From NCBI GenBank assembly GCA_018819665.1, contig JAHJOY010000135.1, positions 1 to 5,456 of the forward strand: a stretch of 5,456 nt of DNA, written 5' to 3'. The notes under the pieces are model-generated. The model did not search any database, had not been told where the DNA came from, and worked only from the letters and a program-made list of their open reading frames with translations. This DNA comes from a bacterium. Lineage in GTDB: Bacteria; Atribacterota; Phoenicimicrobiia; Phoenicimicrobiales; Phoenicimicrobiaceae. Each line of letters begins with the position of its first letter. Position 1 is the stretch's first letter. Shown one piece after another: positions 1 to 5,358 of this stretch. Position numbers and translations under genes: made by a program.

Positions 1-47
1 GTTTTTTATTTTATAGAATTGTAATGAATTCTGCAAGTATTTTTATT

Positions 48-82
48 CGTATCTCGTATTGCGCGAATCGTATCTCGCAAAG
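48..82. repeat. Heptamer-periodic array, CGTATNN words, copy 1
   Basis: Five contiguous 7-bp units: CGTATCT, CGTATTG, CGCGAAT, CGTATCT, CGCAAAG. The words are the reverse complement of those at 3952-3986, and 65-92 forms a perfect 28-bp inverted match to 3942-3969. Non-coding. Confidence 0.8.
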
Positions 83-102
83 AAGAAGTCAGGAGCCTTA
101 TT

Positions 103-137
103 CGTATCGCGTATTGTGTATCGCGTATTGCGCGAGG
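103..137. repeat. Heptamer-periodic array, CGTATNN words, copy 2
   Basis: Five contiguous 7-bp units: CGTATCG, CGTATTG, TGTATCG, CGTATTG, CGCGAGG. It is joined to the preceding array by a spacer (83-102) that is also conserved, in inverted orientation, at 3987-4006. Confidence 0.8.
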
Positions 138-195
138 AAGGAAGAAGAAAGAAAAAAATTATTAGCAGACGGAAAGTGAATCCTAGTTTTTTACT

Positions 196-216
196 CAATA
201 CTCGATACTCGATACG
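196..216. repeat. Heptamer-periodic array, CAATACT/CGATACT/CGATACG
   Basis: Three contiguous 7-bp units in the opposite orientation to the arrays at 48-137. 18 bases (198-215) are identical to 3913-3930. Confidence 0.75.
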
Positions 217-220
217 AATT

Positions 221-241
221 ACTATTCACTAACGACTAAAT
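221..241. repeat. Heptamer-periodic array, ACTANNN words
   Basis: Units ACTATTC, ACTAACG and ACTAAAT are contiguous; on the minus strand they read NNNTAGT, the same family as 3604-3638. The last bases run into the 30-bp palindrome next to the permease gene. Confidence 0.65.
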
Positions 242-267
242 TAATTTGCTAATTAGCAAATTAATTT
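238..267. promoter_or_regulatory. Perfect 30-bp palindrome overlapping the last permease's stop codon
   Basis: The 15-base arm AAATTAATTTGCTAA is followed directly by its exact reverse complement, with no spacer. As RNA it would fold into an AT-rich hairpin right at the end of the operon, a possible transcript 3' end. It lacks a T-run beyond the stem in the direction of transcription, so it is at best an atypical terminator. Its perfect symmetry would also suit a protein-binding site. Which it is cannot be told from sequence. Confidence 0.5.
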
Positions 268-1127
268 CATCCCTTCACTGACCCGGCTAAAATACCTTTT
301 ACAAAATAGCGTTGTAACCCTAAAAAGAGAGCTAAGGGAAGAGCCATAGAGACAAAGGCAGCGGCAGTAAGCAGTTCCCAATCCTGGCCATAAGAACCGA
401 CTAAGGCACTTATTCGTACAGTAAGCGGAGCAACATTAGGCGTTCCCCCTAAATAGACCAGGGCTACTAAAAGATCATTCCAAACCCATAAGAACTGAAA
501 GATAGTAACAGATGCAAGAGCTGGCAAAGATAGCGGTATTACCATTCTGGTGAATATCTGAAAAGAGGTGGCACCATCTATTGAAGAAGAATCAAACAAT
601 TCGCTCGGCAATCCGGAGATAAAATTATACAACAAATATATTATAAGGGGGAGTCCATAGCCAGTATGGGCAAACCATATCCCGGGAAAAGTACCGGCTA
701 TTCCTAATTTATTAAAAATTCGCAGAACCGGTATCAAAGTCATTTGCAGAGGAACTACTAACAAGCCAACTAAAATTACAAATAAAAATCTTCGCCCGGG
801 GAACTCCATCCAGGCAAAGGCATAAGCCGCAAAAGAAGCAATTAATATTGGAATAATAGTAGCAGGGATAGTAATTAGTAAAGTATTTAAAAAGGCTTTT
901 CCTATACCAATCTTAAGAATGACTTCTTGGTAATTTTCCAGAGTGTAGCAGGTAAAATTAAAGGGGTGCTCAAAAACAGTCCACCAGCCAGATGCTGCTA
1001 CATCGGCAGAAGATCGAAAAGAAGTTATCAATAAACCGACACTGGGAAAAATCCATATTAAAGCAACAAAAATTATTACTAAATGAAGCGGCCCATGTGA
1101 AAACATCGAAACTAACTTTTTTATCAT
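267..1127 (-). CDS. Carbohydrate ABC transporter permease, MalG/AglG-like
   Basis: This 286-residue inner-membrane permease would form one half of the channel of a binding-protein-dependent sugar importer. Hydrophobic segments lie at about residues 13-36, 80-104, 113-136, 150-171, 200-224 and 255-273, matching the six-helix MalG-type fold. The cytoplasmic coupling loop that docks on the ATPase is at about 174-198. Its core Ile-Asp-Gly-Ala (183-186) is intact, but the usual Glu-Ala-Ala triplet reads Asp-Ser-Ser (179-181). The C-terminus (QRYFVKGILAGSVKG) is typical of the family and the length is normal. The ATG overlaps the upstream permease's TGA by 4 bp (ATGA), and AGGAGG sits 7 nt before it (plus 1135-1140), so translational coupling is likely. 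The residues around 47-70 (GWWTVFEHPFNFTCYTLENY) recall AglG-type alpha-glucoside permeases. Family assignment is secure; substrate is inferred. The TGA stop lies inside a perfect palindrome. Confidence 0.93.
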   Translation of the reverse strand: MIKKLVSMFSHGPLHLVIIFVALIWIFPSVGLLITSFRSSADVAASGWWTVFEHPFNFTCYTLENYQEVILKIGIGKAFLNTLLITIPATIIPILIASFAAYAFAWMEFPGRRFLFVILVGLLVVPLQMTLIPVLRIFNKLGIAGTFPGIWFAHTGYGLPLIIYLLYNFISGLPSELFDSSSIDGATSFQIFTRMVIPLSLPALASVTIFQFLWVWNDLLVALVYLGGTPNVAPLTVRISALVGSYGQDWELLTAAAFVSMALPLALFLGLQRYFVKGILAGSVKG

Positions 1128-1996
1128 CTTATGGCCTCCTGCTCCCTGAACCGCTGAATATTGATAATTATCATAGGGATAATAAGCATTAATAATATAA
1201 CTGCAATTGCACTCGCCCGGCCATAATTTCTGAAAATAAACATCTCTTTATACATCCGGTTGGCAACAACCTCGGTATTAAAATTTCCATTGGTCATTAC
1301 ATAGACAATGTCAAATACTTTAAGAACATTAATAGTCATAGTGGTAGCTACTACTGCAAGGGTAGGTTTCATCAAAGGCAAAATAATTTTCCAGAATATT
1401 TTAAATTCGGTGGCGCCATCTACCCGAGCTGCTTCTAATAGTTCGCGGGGTATACCTTTATAACTTGCTGATAATATTACCATACAAAATCCGGTCCATA
1501 TCCATACCCCTACCATAATTAAACAAAAATTATTCAGCAAGGGTCTAATAATCAACCACGGTAAAGGGTTTAAATTAAAAAATGAACGAATTGCGTTAAG
1601 AATACCAGTTTGAGCAGCTGAAGCCGGCCTATAAGCATAAACAAATTTCCAAATTACTCCCGCACCCACGAAGGAAATAGCCATAGGCATAAATATTATT
1701 GATTTCACCATCGATTCGTATTTAACTCGATCTGCCAATACTGCTATAATTAACCCTAAAGATACCGTCAGGGGAACAAATAATATTACCCATAGGGCAT
1801 TATTTCGAAAAGAATTAAGCATAATCTCATTGGTAAAGCAATAGAGATAATTTTTAATACCCATAAATATCTCTGAATTATAATTAAAAAAGGAAATATA
1901 CAATGTATTAATTGAGGGGTAGACTAAAAAGAAAAGCAATAGGAATACTGCTGGGGCAATATATAGCCAGGGAGTAATTTTTTTTGTACGTACCAC
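1124..1996 (-). CDS. Carbohydrate ABC transporter permease, MalF/AglF-like
   Basis: This 290-residue inner-membrane permease is the partner of the MalG-like subunit that follows it. Hydrophobic segments lie at about residues 9-29, 66-88, 97-120, 157-177, 210-230 and 261-281. The cytoplasmic coupling loop is canonical: ELLEAARVDGATEFKIFWKI at 185-204, then LP at 206-207, with Glu188-Ala-Ala and Asp193-Gly194 intact. The stretch SFVGAGVIWKFVYAYRPA (108-125) is a hallmark I associate with AglF-type alpha-glucoside permeases, so a related di- or oligosaccharide substrate is possible but unproven. The start codon is GTG (plus 1994-1996). An in-frame TAG six codons upstream (plus 2012-2014) rules out a longer N-terminus, and GAAAGGA (plus 2006-2012) gives a moderate Shine-Dalgarno about 10 nt before the start. 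The gene lies 208 bp after the binding-protein gene, with an inverted-repeat element between them. Confidence 0.93.
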   Translation of the reverse strand: MVRTKKITPWLYIAPAVFLLLFFLVYPSINTLYISFFNYNSEIFMGIKNYLYCFTNEIMLNSFRNNALWVILFVPLTVSLGLIIAVLADRVKYESMVKSIIFMPMAISFVGAGVIWKFVYAYRPASAAQTGILNAIRSFFNLNPLPWLIIRPLLNNFCLIMVGVWIWTGFCMVILSASYKGIPRELLEAARVDGATEFKIFWKIILPLMKPTLAVVATTMTINVLKVFDIVYVMTNGNFNTEVVANRMYKEMFIFRNYGRASAIAVILLMLIIPMIIINIQRFREQEAIR

Positions 1997-2005
1997 GAAC
2001 TTTTT

Positions 2006-2012
2006 TCCTTTC
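2006..2012 (-). promoter_or_regulatory. Shine-Dalgarno that supports the GTG start of the MalF-like permease
   Basis: Read on the minus strand this is GAAAGGA, followed by an A-rich spacer and then GTG. It is weaker and more distant than the AAAGGAGG of the binding-protein gene and the AGGAGG of the second permease. Together with the GTG start this fits lower translation of the permease than of the binding protein, which is an inference. Confidence 0.6.
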
Positions 2013-2055
2013 TAAATATCAATAGAAAAAATATTTTACTGTAATTATCAGATTT

Positions 2056-2192
2056 TGTCATTGCGAGGAGCAACACAAGCCTGCCCCCCATTTTCATGAG
2101 GGCAGGCCCAGCGAAAGCAGGGGAAGCAATCTCAACCTGAGATTGCCACGGGGAGCACTCAATATTACTTGAGTGCTCCCCTCGCAATGACA
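2056..2192. repeat. 137-bp terminal-inverted-repeat element (MITE-like), 'TGTCATTGCGAG' family
   Basis: The ends are perfect 12-bp inverted repeats: TGTCATTGCGAG at 2056-2067 and CTCGCAATGACA at 2181-2192. Inside are three nested hairpins. The first is GCCTGCCC/GGGCAGGC (2079-2086 with 2100-2107). The second is GCAATCTCA/TGAGATTGC (2126-2134 with 2138-2146). The third is a perfect 13-bp stem (2150-2162 with 2169-2181) around the loop TATTAC. A second, shorter element with the same ends lies at 3690-3771. From memory, repeats beginning GTCATTGCGAGGAGC recur through many uncultured bacterial genomes; I cannot run that search here. The element starts 12 bp past the binding-protein stop and fills most of the 208-bp gap before the permease. 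No open frame in it looks real, so any mobility would need an outside transposase. Confidence 0.85.
2150..2181 (-). other. Strong hairpin in the binding-protein/permease intergenic RNA
   Basis: A perfect 13-bp stem (GGGGAGCACTCAA pairing with TTGAGTGCTCCCC) closes a 6-nt loop, starting 23 bp after the binding-protein stop codon. No T-run follows in the direction of transcription, so it does not look like a standard intrinsic terminator. By analogy with the REP hairpins between malE and malF of Escherichia coli, it could block 3' exonuclease decay or partly attenuate transcription, leaving binding protein in excess over permease. That role is inferred. Confidence 0.6.
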
Positions 2193-2204
2193 GGTTTAAT
2201 CCTG

Positions 2205-3482
2205 CTATTTCCGATAAGCATCCAAAGCAGTAGTTTCAATAGTCATTAATACTTTCATTAATGGTATGCCGCTTACATAATCTAACATCCCAGTCCAGAA
2301 AGAACCAGCGCCAACTGCTGATGGCATTAAATCAGAACCATCAAAACGAAAGGTTGAAGCTTCGCTTAAGATTTTGGCAGCCTTACGGGTCAAATCATCA
2401 GGATAAGCAGCAGGATTTACCCGTTTATTGGCAGAGAGTTTTCCTAATTCACCAACCCATATTCCCTGAGCTTCCGGGGAAACAATATACTCCATAAAAG
2501 CTCTTGCCTCAGGAGTATCATTGAACATTGCAAACATATCTGCCGCTCCTAAAGCTGGAGTTCCGTATTGAGGGTCAATGGGTGGGAAGGGGAAGAAATC
2601 AAAATCCTCTCCCGGGACCAAATTGGGAAAATGGTCAAGTATAAAGCTTTTAATAAAGGTTGCCTGTCTGTGCATATAAGCATTTGGTGGAGTAGTAAAT
2701 AGAGCGTCTGGCGAGTCACCAAAACTAATAGTAAGCACTGCATTGGAGCCACCATAGACATACTTCTCATTTAAGGCAATCTGGCCAAATAGTTCAAAAG
2801 CCCTTTGGACTCTATCATCGACCCAGGAAATTCCATGGGAAACCCACAAATCATAAACCTCTGGCTCTACGGTACGGAGCATAATATCTTCAATCCAGTC
2901 TGTTCCAGCCCATCCACTGGCAGCACCACTTTCAAATCCAATAGCCCATGGAGTCTTGCCATCAGCTACCATCTTATCGGAAAGAGCAATCATCTCCTCC
3001 CAGGTAGTAGGAACAGTATAACCAGCAGCAGCAAATGCTTTAGGACTATACCAGACTAAACTTTTTAGATCAGCAGAAATAAATACCCCACAGAATTTTC
3101 CTTTATAAGTCCCCAGGTCTAACCAGGTTGGCGAGTAATCACTTCGTAGTACATCCATATCCATAAAGGTGCTTAAATCTACTAATTTTCCAGCTTTGGC
3201 AAATTCTATCATCTGCCCCGGATTCGGTAGAGCTGACACATCGGGTGGATTGCCAGCTTCTACCTGAGTAGTTAGAATAGCAGGAAGGTCTCGAGTTCCA
3301 GTGAATTCGACTTTGATGCCAGTTTCAGCTTCAAACGGAGCTATCATTTTGTTAAAAGCTTCAGCTTCTGCACCAGTCCAAACACCAAGAACAGTCAAGG
3401 TATTAGATGCTGCAAATACACTTGAAGTAAGCATTCCAATTAATAACACTACCAATAAGGTAAAACTAATTTTCTTTAACAT
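2205..3482 (-). CDS. Extracellular (periplasmic) sugar-binding protein of an ABC importer, AglE-like
   Basis: This 425-residue solute-binding protein (SBP_bac_1 / COG1653 type) would capture a sugar or oligosaccharide outside the inner membrane and deliver it to the two downstream permeases. A Sec signal peptide is clear: Lys3-Lys4, a hydrophobic core at 6-19, and a likely cut after Val-Phe-Ala (residue 24). There is no lipobox cysteine, so the mature protein is soluble, which fits a periplasm. Family landmarks are the first lobe with NPPDVSALPNPG (78-89), WYSPKAFAAAGYTVPTTWEEM (144-164), the C-lobe segment EARAFMEYIVSPEAQ (325-339), and FRFDGSDLMPSAVGAGSFW (378-396). The last resembles AglE-type alpha-glucoside binding proteins. 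Length is normal. The ATG is preceded by AAAGGAGG (plus 3490-3497) at 7-nt spacing, the best ribosome site in the window. The stop is TAG. It is the first gene of the transporter operon. Substrate remains inferred. Confidence 0.93.
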   Translation of the reverse strand: MLKKISFTLLVVLLIGMLTSSVFAASNTLTVLGVWTGAEAEAFNKMIAPFEAETGIKVEFTGTRDLPAILTTQVEAGNPPDVSALPNPGQMIEFAKAGKLVDLSTFMDMDVLRSDYSPTWLDLGTYKGKFCGVFISADLKSLVWYSPKAFAAAGYTVPTTWEEMIALSDKMVADGKTPWAIGFESGAASGWAGTDWIEDIMLRTVEPEVYDLWVSHGISWVDDRVQRAFELFGQIALNEKYVYGGSNAVLTISFGDSPDALFTTPPNAYMHRQATFIKSFILDHFPNLVPGEDFDFFPFPPIDPQYGTPALGAADMFAMFNDTPEARAFMEYIVSPEAQGIWVGELGKLSANKRVNPAAYPDDLTRKAAKILSEASTFRFDGSDLMPSAVGAGSFWTGMLDYVSGIPLMKVLMTIETTALDAYRK

Positions 3483-3603
3483 TTTCTTTCCTCCTTTATT
3501 TTTTAAAATATCTTCTTCTCGATCTTTATTTCTTGTTCTAACTTCTAACGGGCAACACCTCCTCTTCCTTTGGTTAGTTAGTTACTTAGTTAACTGGTTA
3601 ATA

Positions 3604-3638
3604 TAGTCGATAGTGGATAGTCGTTAGTATTTAGTTTT
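3604..3638. repeat. Heptamer-periodic array, five TAGTNNN units
   Basis: TAGT recurs at exactly 7-bp steps starting at 3604, 3611, 3618, 3625 and 3632, with variable last three bases (cga, gga, cgt, att, ttt). The reverse complement of the same word family (ACTANNN) occurs at 221-241 at the other end of the operon, sharing an 11-bp match (3618-3628 with 228-238). Confidence 0.75.
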
Positions 3639-3651
3639 AAATACAAGTTTT

Positions 3652-3679
3652 CAGTTAACAGTTATCAGTTTCCAGTCTA
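3652..3679. repeat. Heptamer-periodic array, four CAGTNNN units
   Basis: CAGTTAA, CAGTTAT, CAGTTTC and CAGTCTA follow each other without gaps. The word is one base away from the adjacent TAGTNNN array, so the two are probably variants of one family. No coding or protein-binding role is evident. Confidence 0.7.
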
Positions 3680-3689
3680 CTTTATTCTA

Positions 3690-3771
3690 TGTCATTGCGA
3701 GCTCTAATTTATCAGAGCGCGGCAATCCCCGTTTGAGATTGCTTCAGTTGTTTCACTCTCTCGCAATGACA
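3690..3771. repeat. 82-bp terminal-inverted-repeat element, short copy of the 'TGTCATTGCGAG' family
   Basis: Its ends are identical to those of the 137-bp element at 2056-2192: TGTCATTGCGAG (3690-3701) and CTCGCAATGACA (3760-3771). The interior keeps TGAGATTGCTT (3734-3744), also present in inverted orientation in the longer copy (2124-2134). It adds small hairpins, GCTCT/AGAGC (3701-3705 with 3714-3718) and GCAATC/GATTGC (3722-3727 with 3737-3742). It lacks the GCCTGCCC hairpin and the 13-bp stem of the longer copy, so it looks like a different or internally deleted variant. Confidence 0.8.
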
Positions 3772-3830
3772 AAAATTGGTATTTTTTGCGGGTTTGATGA
3801 ATCGAATCCCTACAACACATTACTTATTTC

Positions 3831-3851
3831 GGGCAGACACAAGGTCTGCCC
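3831..3851. repeat. Short hairpin GGGCAGAC-acaag-GTCTGCCC
   Basis: A perfect 8-bp stem (3831-3838 with 3844-3851) encloses a 5-nt loop. It is G+C-rich in an AT-rich setting and has no T-run on either side, so it is not an obvious terminator. Similar 'GGGCAGAC...GTCTGCCCCTAC' palindromes occur as dispersed repeats in several bacterial groups as far as I recall. It may be another small dispersed repeat. Confidence 0.55.
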
Positions 3852-3874
3852 CTACTTGTACCTTACGGCCTTAT

Positions 3875-3908
3875 CTTTCTTCTTCTTCTTCTTTCTCTTT
3901 TTTCTTCA
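3875..3908. repeat. Pyrimidine tract with TTC repeats
   Basis: About 34 bases contain only C and T, including a TTCTTCTTCTTC core. The minus strand is correspondingly purine-only (GAA repeats). Such tracts can be length-variable by slippage. An open frame through it would encode a serine/phenylalanine-rich stretch that does not look like a protein. Confidence 0.7.
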
Positions 3909-3911
3909 CTA

Positions 3912-3931
3912 TATACTCGATACTCGATACT
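3912..3931. repeat. Heptamer-periodic array, ATACTCG words
   Basis: Units TATACT (one base short), CGATACT and CGATACT are contiguous. The 18 bases at 3913-3930 (two-and-a-half turns of ATACTCG) are identical, in direct orientation, to 198-215 on the far side of the operon. Confidence 0.75.
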
Positions 3932-3951
3932 ATCTTATCTTCTGACTTCTT

Positions 3952-3986
3952 CTTTGCGAGATACGATTCACGAGATACGAGATACG
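3952..3986. repeat. Heptamer-periodic array, five units ending in CG
   Basis: Units CTTTGCG, AGATACG, ATTCACG, AGATACG and AGATACG run in exact 7-bp steps. The segment 3942-3969, which covers the first half of this array, is a perfect 28-bp inverted copy of 65-92. Confidence 0.8.
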
Positions 3987-4013
3987 AATTTGACTCCTTG
4001 CTTCTTCTATTCT

Positions 4014-4048
4014 CCTCGCGCAATACGCAATACGCAATACGCAATACT
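4014..4048. repeat. Heptamer tandem repeat, CAATACG
   Basis: CCTCGCG is followed by three identical CAATACG units and a final CAATACT, all in 7-bp register; read one base earlier this is a perfect four-fold GCAATAC repeat (4020-4047). It ends 5 bp past the regulator's TAA stop. The 15 bases at 4013-4027 are an inverted copy of 124-138. Its near-perfect units suggest more recent expansion than in the other arrays. Confidence 0.85.
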
Positions 4049-4053
4049 AAAAG

Positions 4054-5313
4054 TTACCAATGAAAGGCAGATTTAATAGCCACTTTTCCTTTAGATTTAA
4101 AAATAGGGGTTTTAAAAACTTCACTTAACACTAACTCAGCAGCTCCAATGATCCACCCTTCCTCTCCGGGTTGAAGAGGAACAATCTTAATTTCCTTTTT
4201 AAAAGGAAAATTATCCCTAATTACTTTTCGCATAGTTGGAAAAATTAATTCACCGGCTTTGACTCCCTCTCCTCCTAACACAATTAATTCAGGGTCAAAA
4301 AGAGAAACAAGGCTAACTATCCCTATGGCTAAACTTTTCCCCACTTCTTGAAAAATATTCTTTGAGATAACATCCCCTTTCTGGGCAGCTTCAAGAACTG
4401 TATCAACCGTGATAGAATTTAAATCCTCTTTCTTTTTCAAAAAATCTTTTATTATAGTATCCTGCTGGTTAGATAAAGCTTCTTTAATTTTATTGATAAT
4501 AAATTGATCTGAAGAAAAAGTTTCCAAACAACCTCTTTTTCCGCAATAACATAAAGGACCATCTTTATCTATAATTATATGGCCAAAATCTCCAGCGCCA
4601 CCGTAGCTTCCATGATATATATCCCCTTTAATAACTATTCCGGCTCCTACACCTTTTCCGATAGTAATGCAAATAAAATTGTTTATTTTTTTACCTACTC
4701 CAAAACGTTTTTCTGTTAAGGTTAGTACGTTTACATCTTTATCTACAAATATAGGAAAATCAAATTCCTTTTCGAGTAATTCTTTAAACCTTATTTGTTT
4801 CCATCCTAATATCTTAGAAAATACTAAAGTACCTTCTTTCTGATTTACTAACCCAGAAACACCTATTCCGCAACCAAGTATTTTTTCTGCTTTAATATGA
4901 TTTTTGCTAATTAAATCTCGTATTGCTCTTATTAAAACCTCGAGCACTATCTCTTCATTGCTTTTTACCGGACTGGGGATAAAATGCTGGTCTAAAATCT
5001 TTGACTTCATATTAACTAATCCGATAATAATGCCGTCTAAGCCAATTTTTATTCCCAGAACAAATCTATCGTTGCAATTAAATTCAAGTAGAATTGCTCT
5101 TCTCCCTCCGCTGGATTCTTCCTCTCCTGTTTCGTATATGAGTTCTTTCTTAATTAAATCTGCAACAATATTAGAAACGGTAGATAATCCCAAATCAGTA
5201 ATCTCAGAGATCCTGGTCCGAGAAACGGGCCCGTAATTTAGAATCGTATTAATTAGAATAGCTCTATTTAATTCTTTAATTAATTGTTTATTACCTCGAC
5301 GAATATTATCCAT
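4054..5313 (-). CDS. ROK-family transcriptional regulator (NagC/XylR/Mlc-like)
   Basis: This 419-residue protein has a winged helix-turn-helix at about 17-75, with SRTRISEITDLGLSTVSNIV (31-50) as the DNA-reading part and GGRR (69-72) as a wing. A ROK sugar-kinase-fold domain follows at about 84-398. ROK landmarks are GIKIGLDG (87-94), a glycine-rich IGKGVGAGIVIKGDIYHG (218-235), GGAGDFGH (238-245), and the zinc motif CYCGKRGC (255-262). The likely zinc ligands are His245, Cys255, Cys257 and Cys262, spaced as in Mlc. Asp193 in VDKDVN occupies the place of the catalytic aspartate of ROK kinases, but the DNA-binding domain marks it as a regulator. GDFGH has Asp242 where kinases usually have Glu. 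Length is near the family norm. No Shine-Dalgarno lies near the ATG. The gene is visibly more AT-rich than the transporter genes. A role controlling the adjacent sugar transporter is plausible but inferred. Confidence 0.93.
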   Translation of the reverse strand: MDNIRRGNKQLIKELNRAILINTILNYGPVSRTRISEITDLGLSTVSNIVADLIKKELIYETGEEESSGGRRAILLEFNCNDRFVLGIKIGLDGIIIGLVNMKSKILDQHFIPSPVKSNEEIVLEVLIRAIRDLISKNHIKAEKILGCGIGVSGLVNQKEGTLVFSKILGWKQIRFKELLEKEFDFPIFVDKDVNVLTLTEKRFGVGKKINNFICITIGKGVGAGIVIKGDIYHGSYGGAGDFGHIIIDKDGPLCYCGKRGCLETFSSDQFIINKIKEALSNQQDTIIKDFLKKKEDLNSITVDTVLEAAQKGDVISKNIFQEVGKSLAIGIVSLVSLFDPELIVLGGEGVKAGELIFPTMRKVIRDNFPFKKEIKIVPLQPGEEGWIIGAAELVLSEVFKTPIFKSKGKVAIKSAFHW

Positions 5314-5327
5314 AATATTTAAATATT
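5314..5327. other. SD-less AT palindrome immediately before the ROK start
   Basis: AATATTTAAATATT is its own reverse complement and abuts the ATG. The closest purine-rich ribosome-site candidate (AGGA) is roughly 25 nt further upstream, too far for normal use. Translation is therefore probably weak or Shine-Dalgarno independent, which would suit a low-abundance repressor. Confidence 0.5.
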
Positions 5328-5358
5328 TTTACTATTTATCCTGACATATTATTTTTTT

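Larger units (their letters stand above)
3483..4053. other. 571-bp gene-free, repeat-dense region upstream of the transporter operon
   Basis: No convincing gene lies here; open frames crossing it are made of repeat and pyrimidine-rich sequence. From the operon side outward it holds the ribosome site of the binding-protein gene, a TAGTTA-rich stretch (3574-3600) and TAGTNNN and CAGTNNN heptamer arrays (3604-3679). Beyond these are an 82-bp inverted-repeat element (3690-3771), a GGGCAGAC hairpin (3831-3851), a pyrimidine tract (3875-3908) and three ATACG-type heptamer arrays (3912-4048). The operon promoter must lie somewhere in it, probably at 3495-3610, but no -35/-10 pair stands out. Confidence 0.7.

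Noticed and set aside
1924..2187. Open frame of about 87 codons on the minus strand upstream of the MalF-like permease
   Set aside because: It runs through the inverted-repeat element and overlaps the true permease start in another frame; it has no ribosome site or protein-like pattern.
3501..3523. Weak second copy of the ROK operator half-site upstream of the binding-protein gene
   Set aside because: GAAGAAGATATTTT only loosely resembles the half-site GAAGAAAGTATCT and has no symmetric partner; purine-rich sequence makes this likely by chance.
3540..3565. Tiny leader peptide before the binding-protein gene (AGGAGG next to GTG)
   Set aside because: The ribosome-site-like sequence directly abuts the GTG with no spacing, and the frame closes after a few codons with no regulatory codon pattern.
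3301..3606. Plus-strand open frame of about 101 codons
   Set aside because: Most of it is antisense to the start of the binding-protein gene, and the rest is the ribosome site and repeat DNA of that gene's upstream region.
65..3969. Composite transposon carrying the ABC operon
   Set aside because: The flanking matches are heptamer-array repeats with no transposase, no terminal structure and no visible target duplication; dispersed repeats explain them better.
4014..4048. CRISPR array
   Set aside because: Units are 7 bp and contiguous, with no unique spacers; this is a simple tandem repeat.
3733..4063. Overlapping plus-strand open frames of 70 and 95 codons
   Set aside because: They consist of the inverted-repeat element, the TTC tract and the heptamer arrays; the products are low-complexity serine/phenylalanine and repeated tyrosine/arginine words.
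4904..5236. Plus-strand open frame of about 110 codons
   Set aside because: It lies wholly antisense to the well-supported ROK gene.
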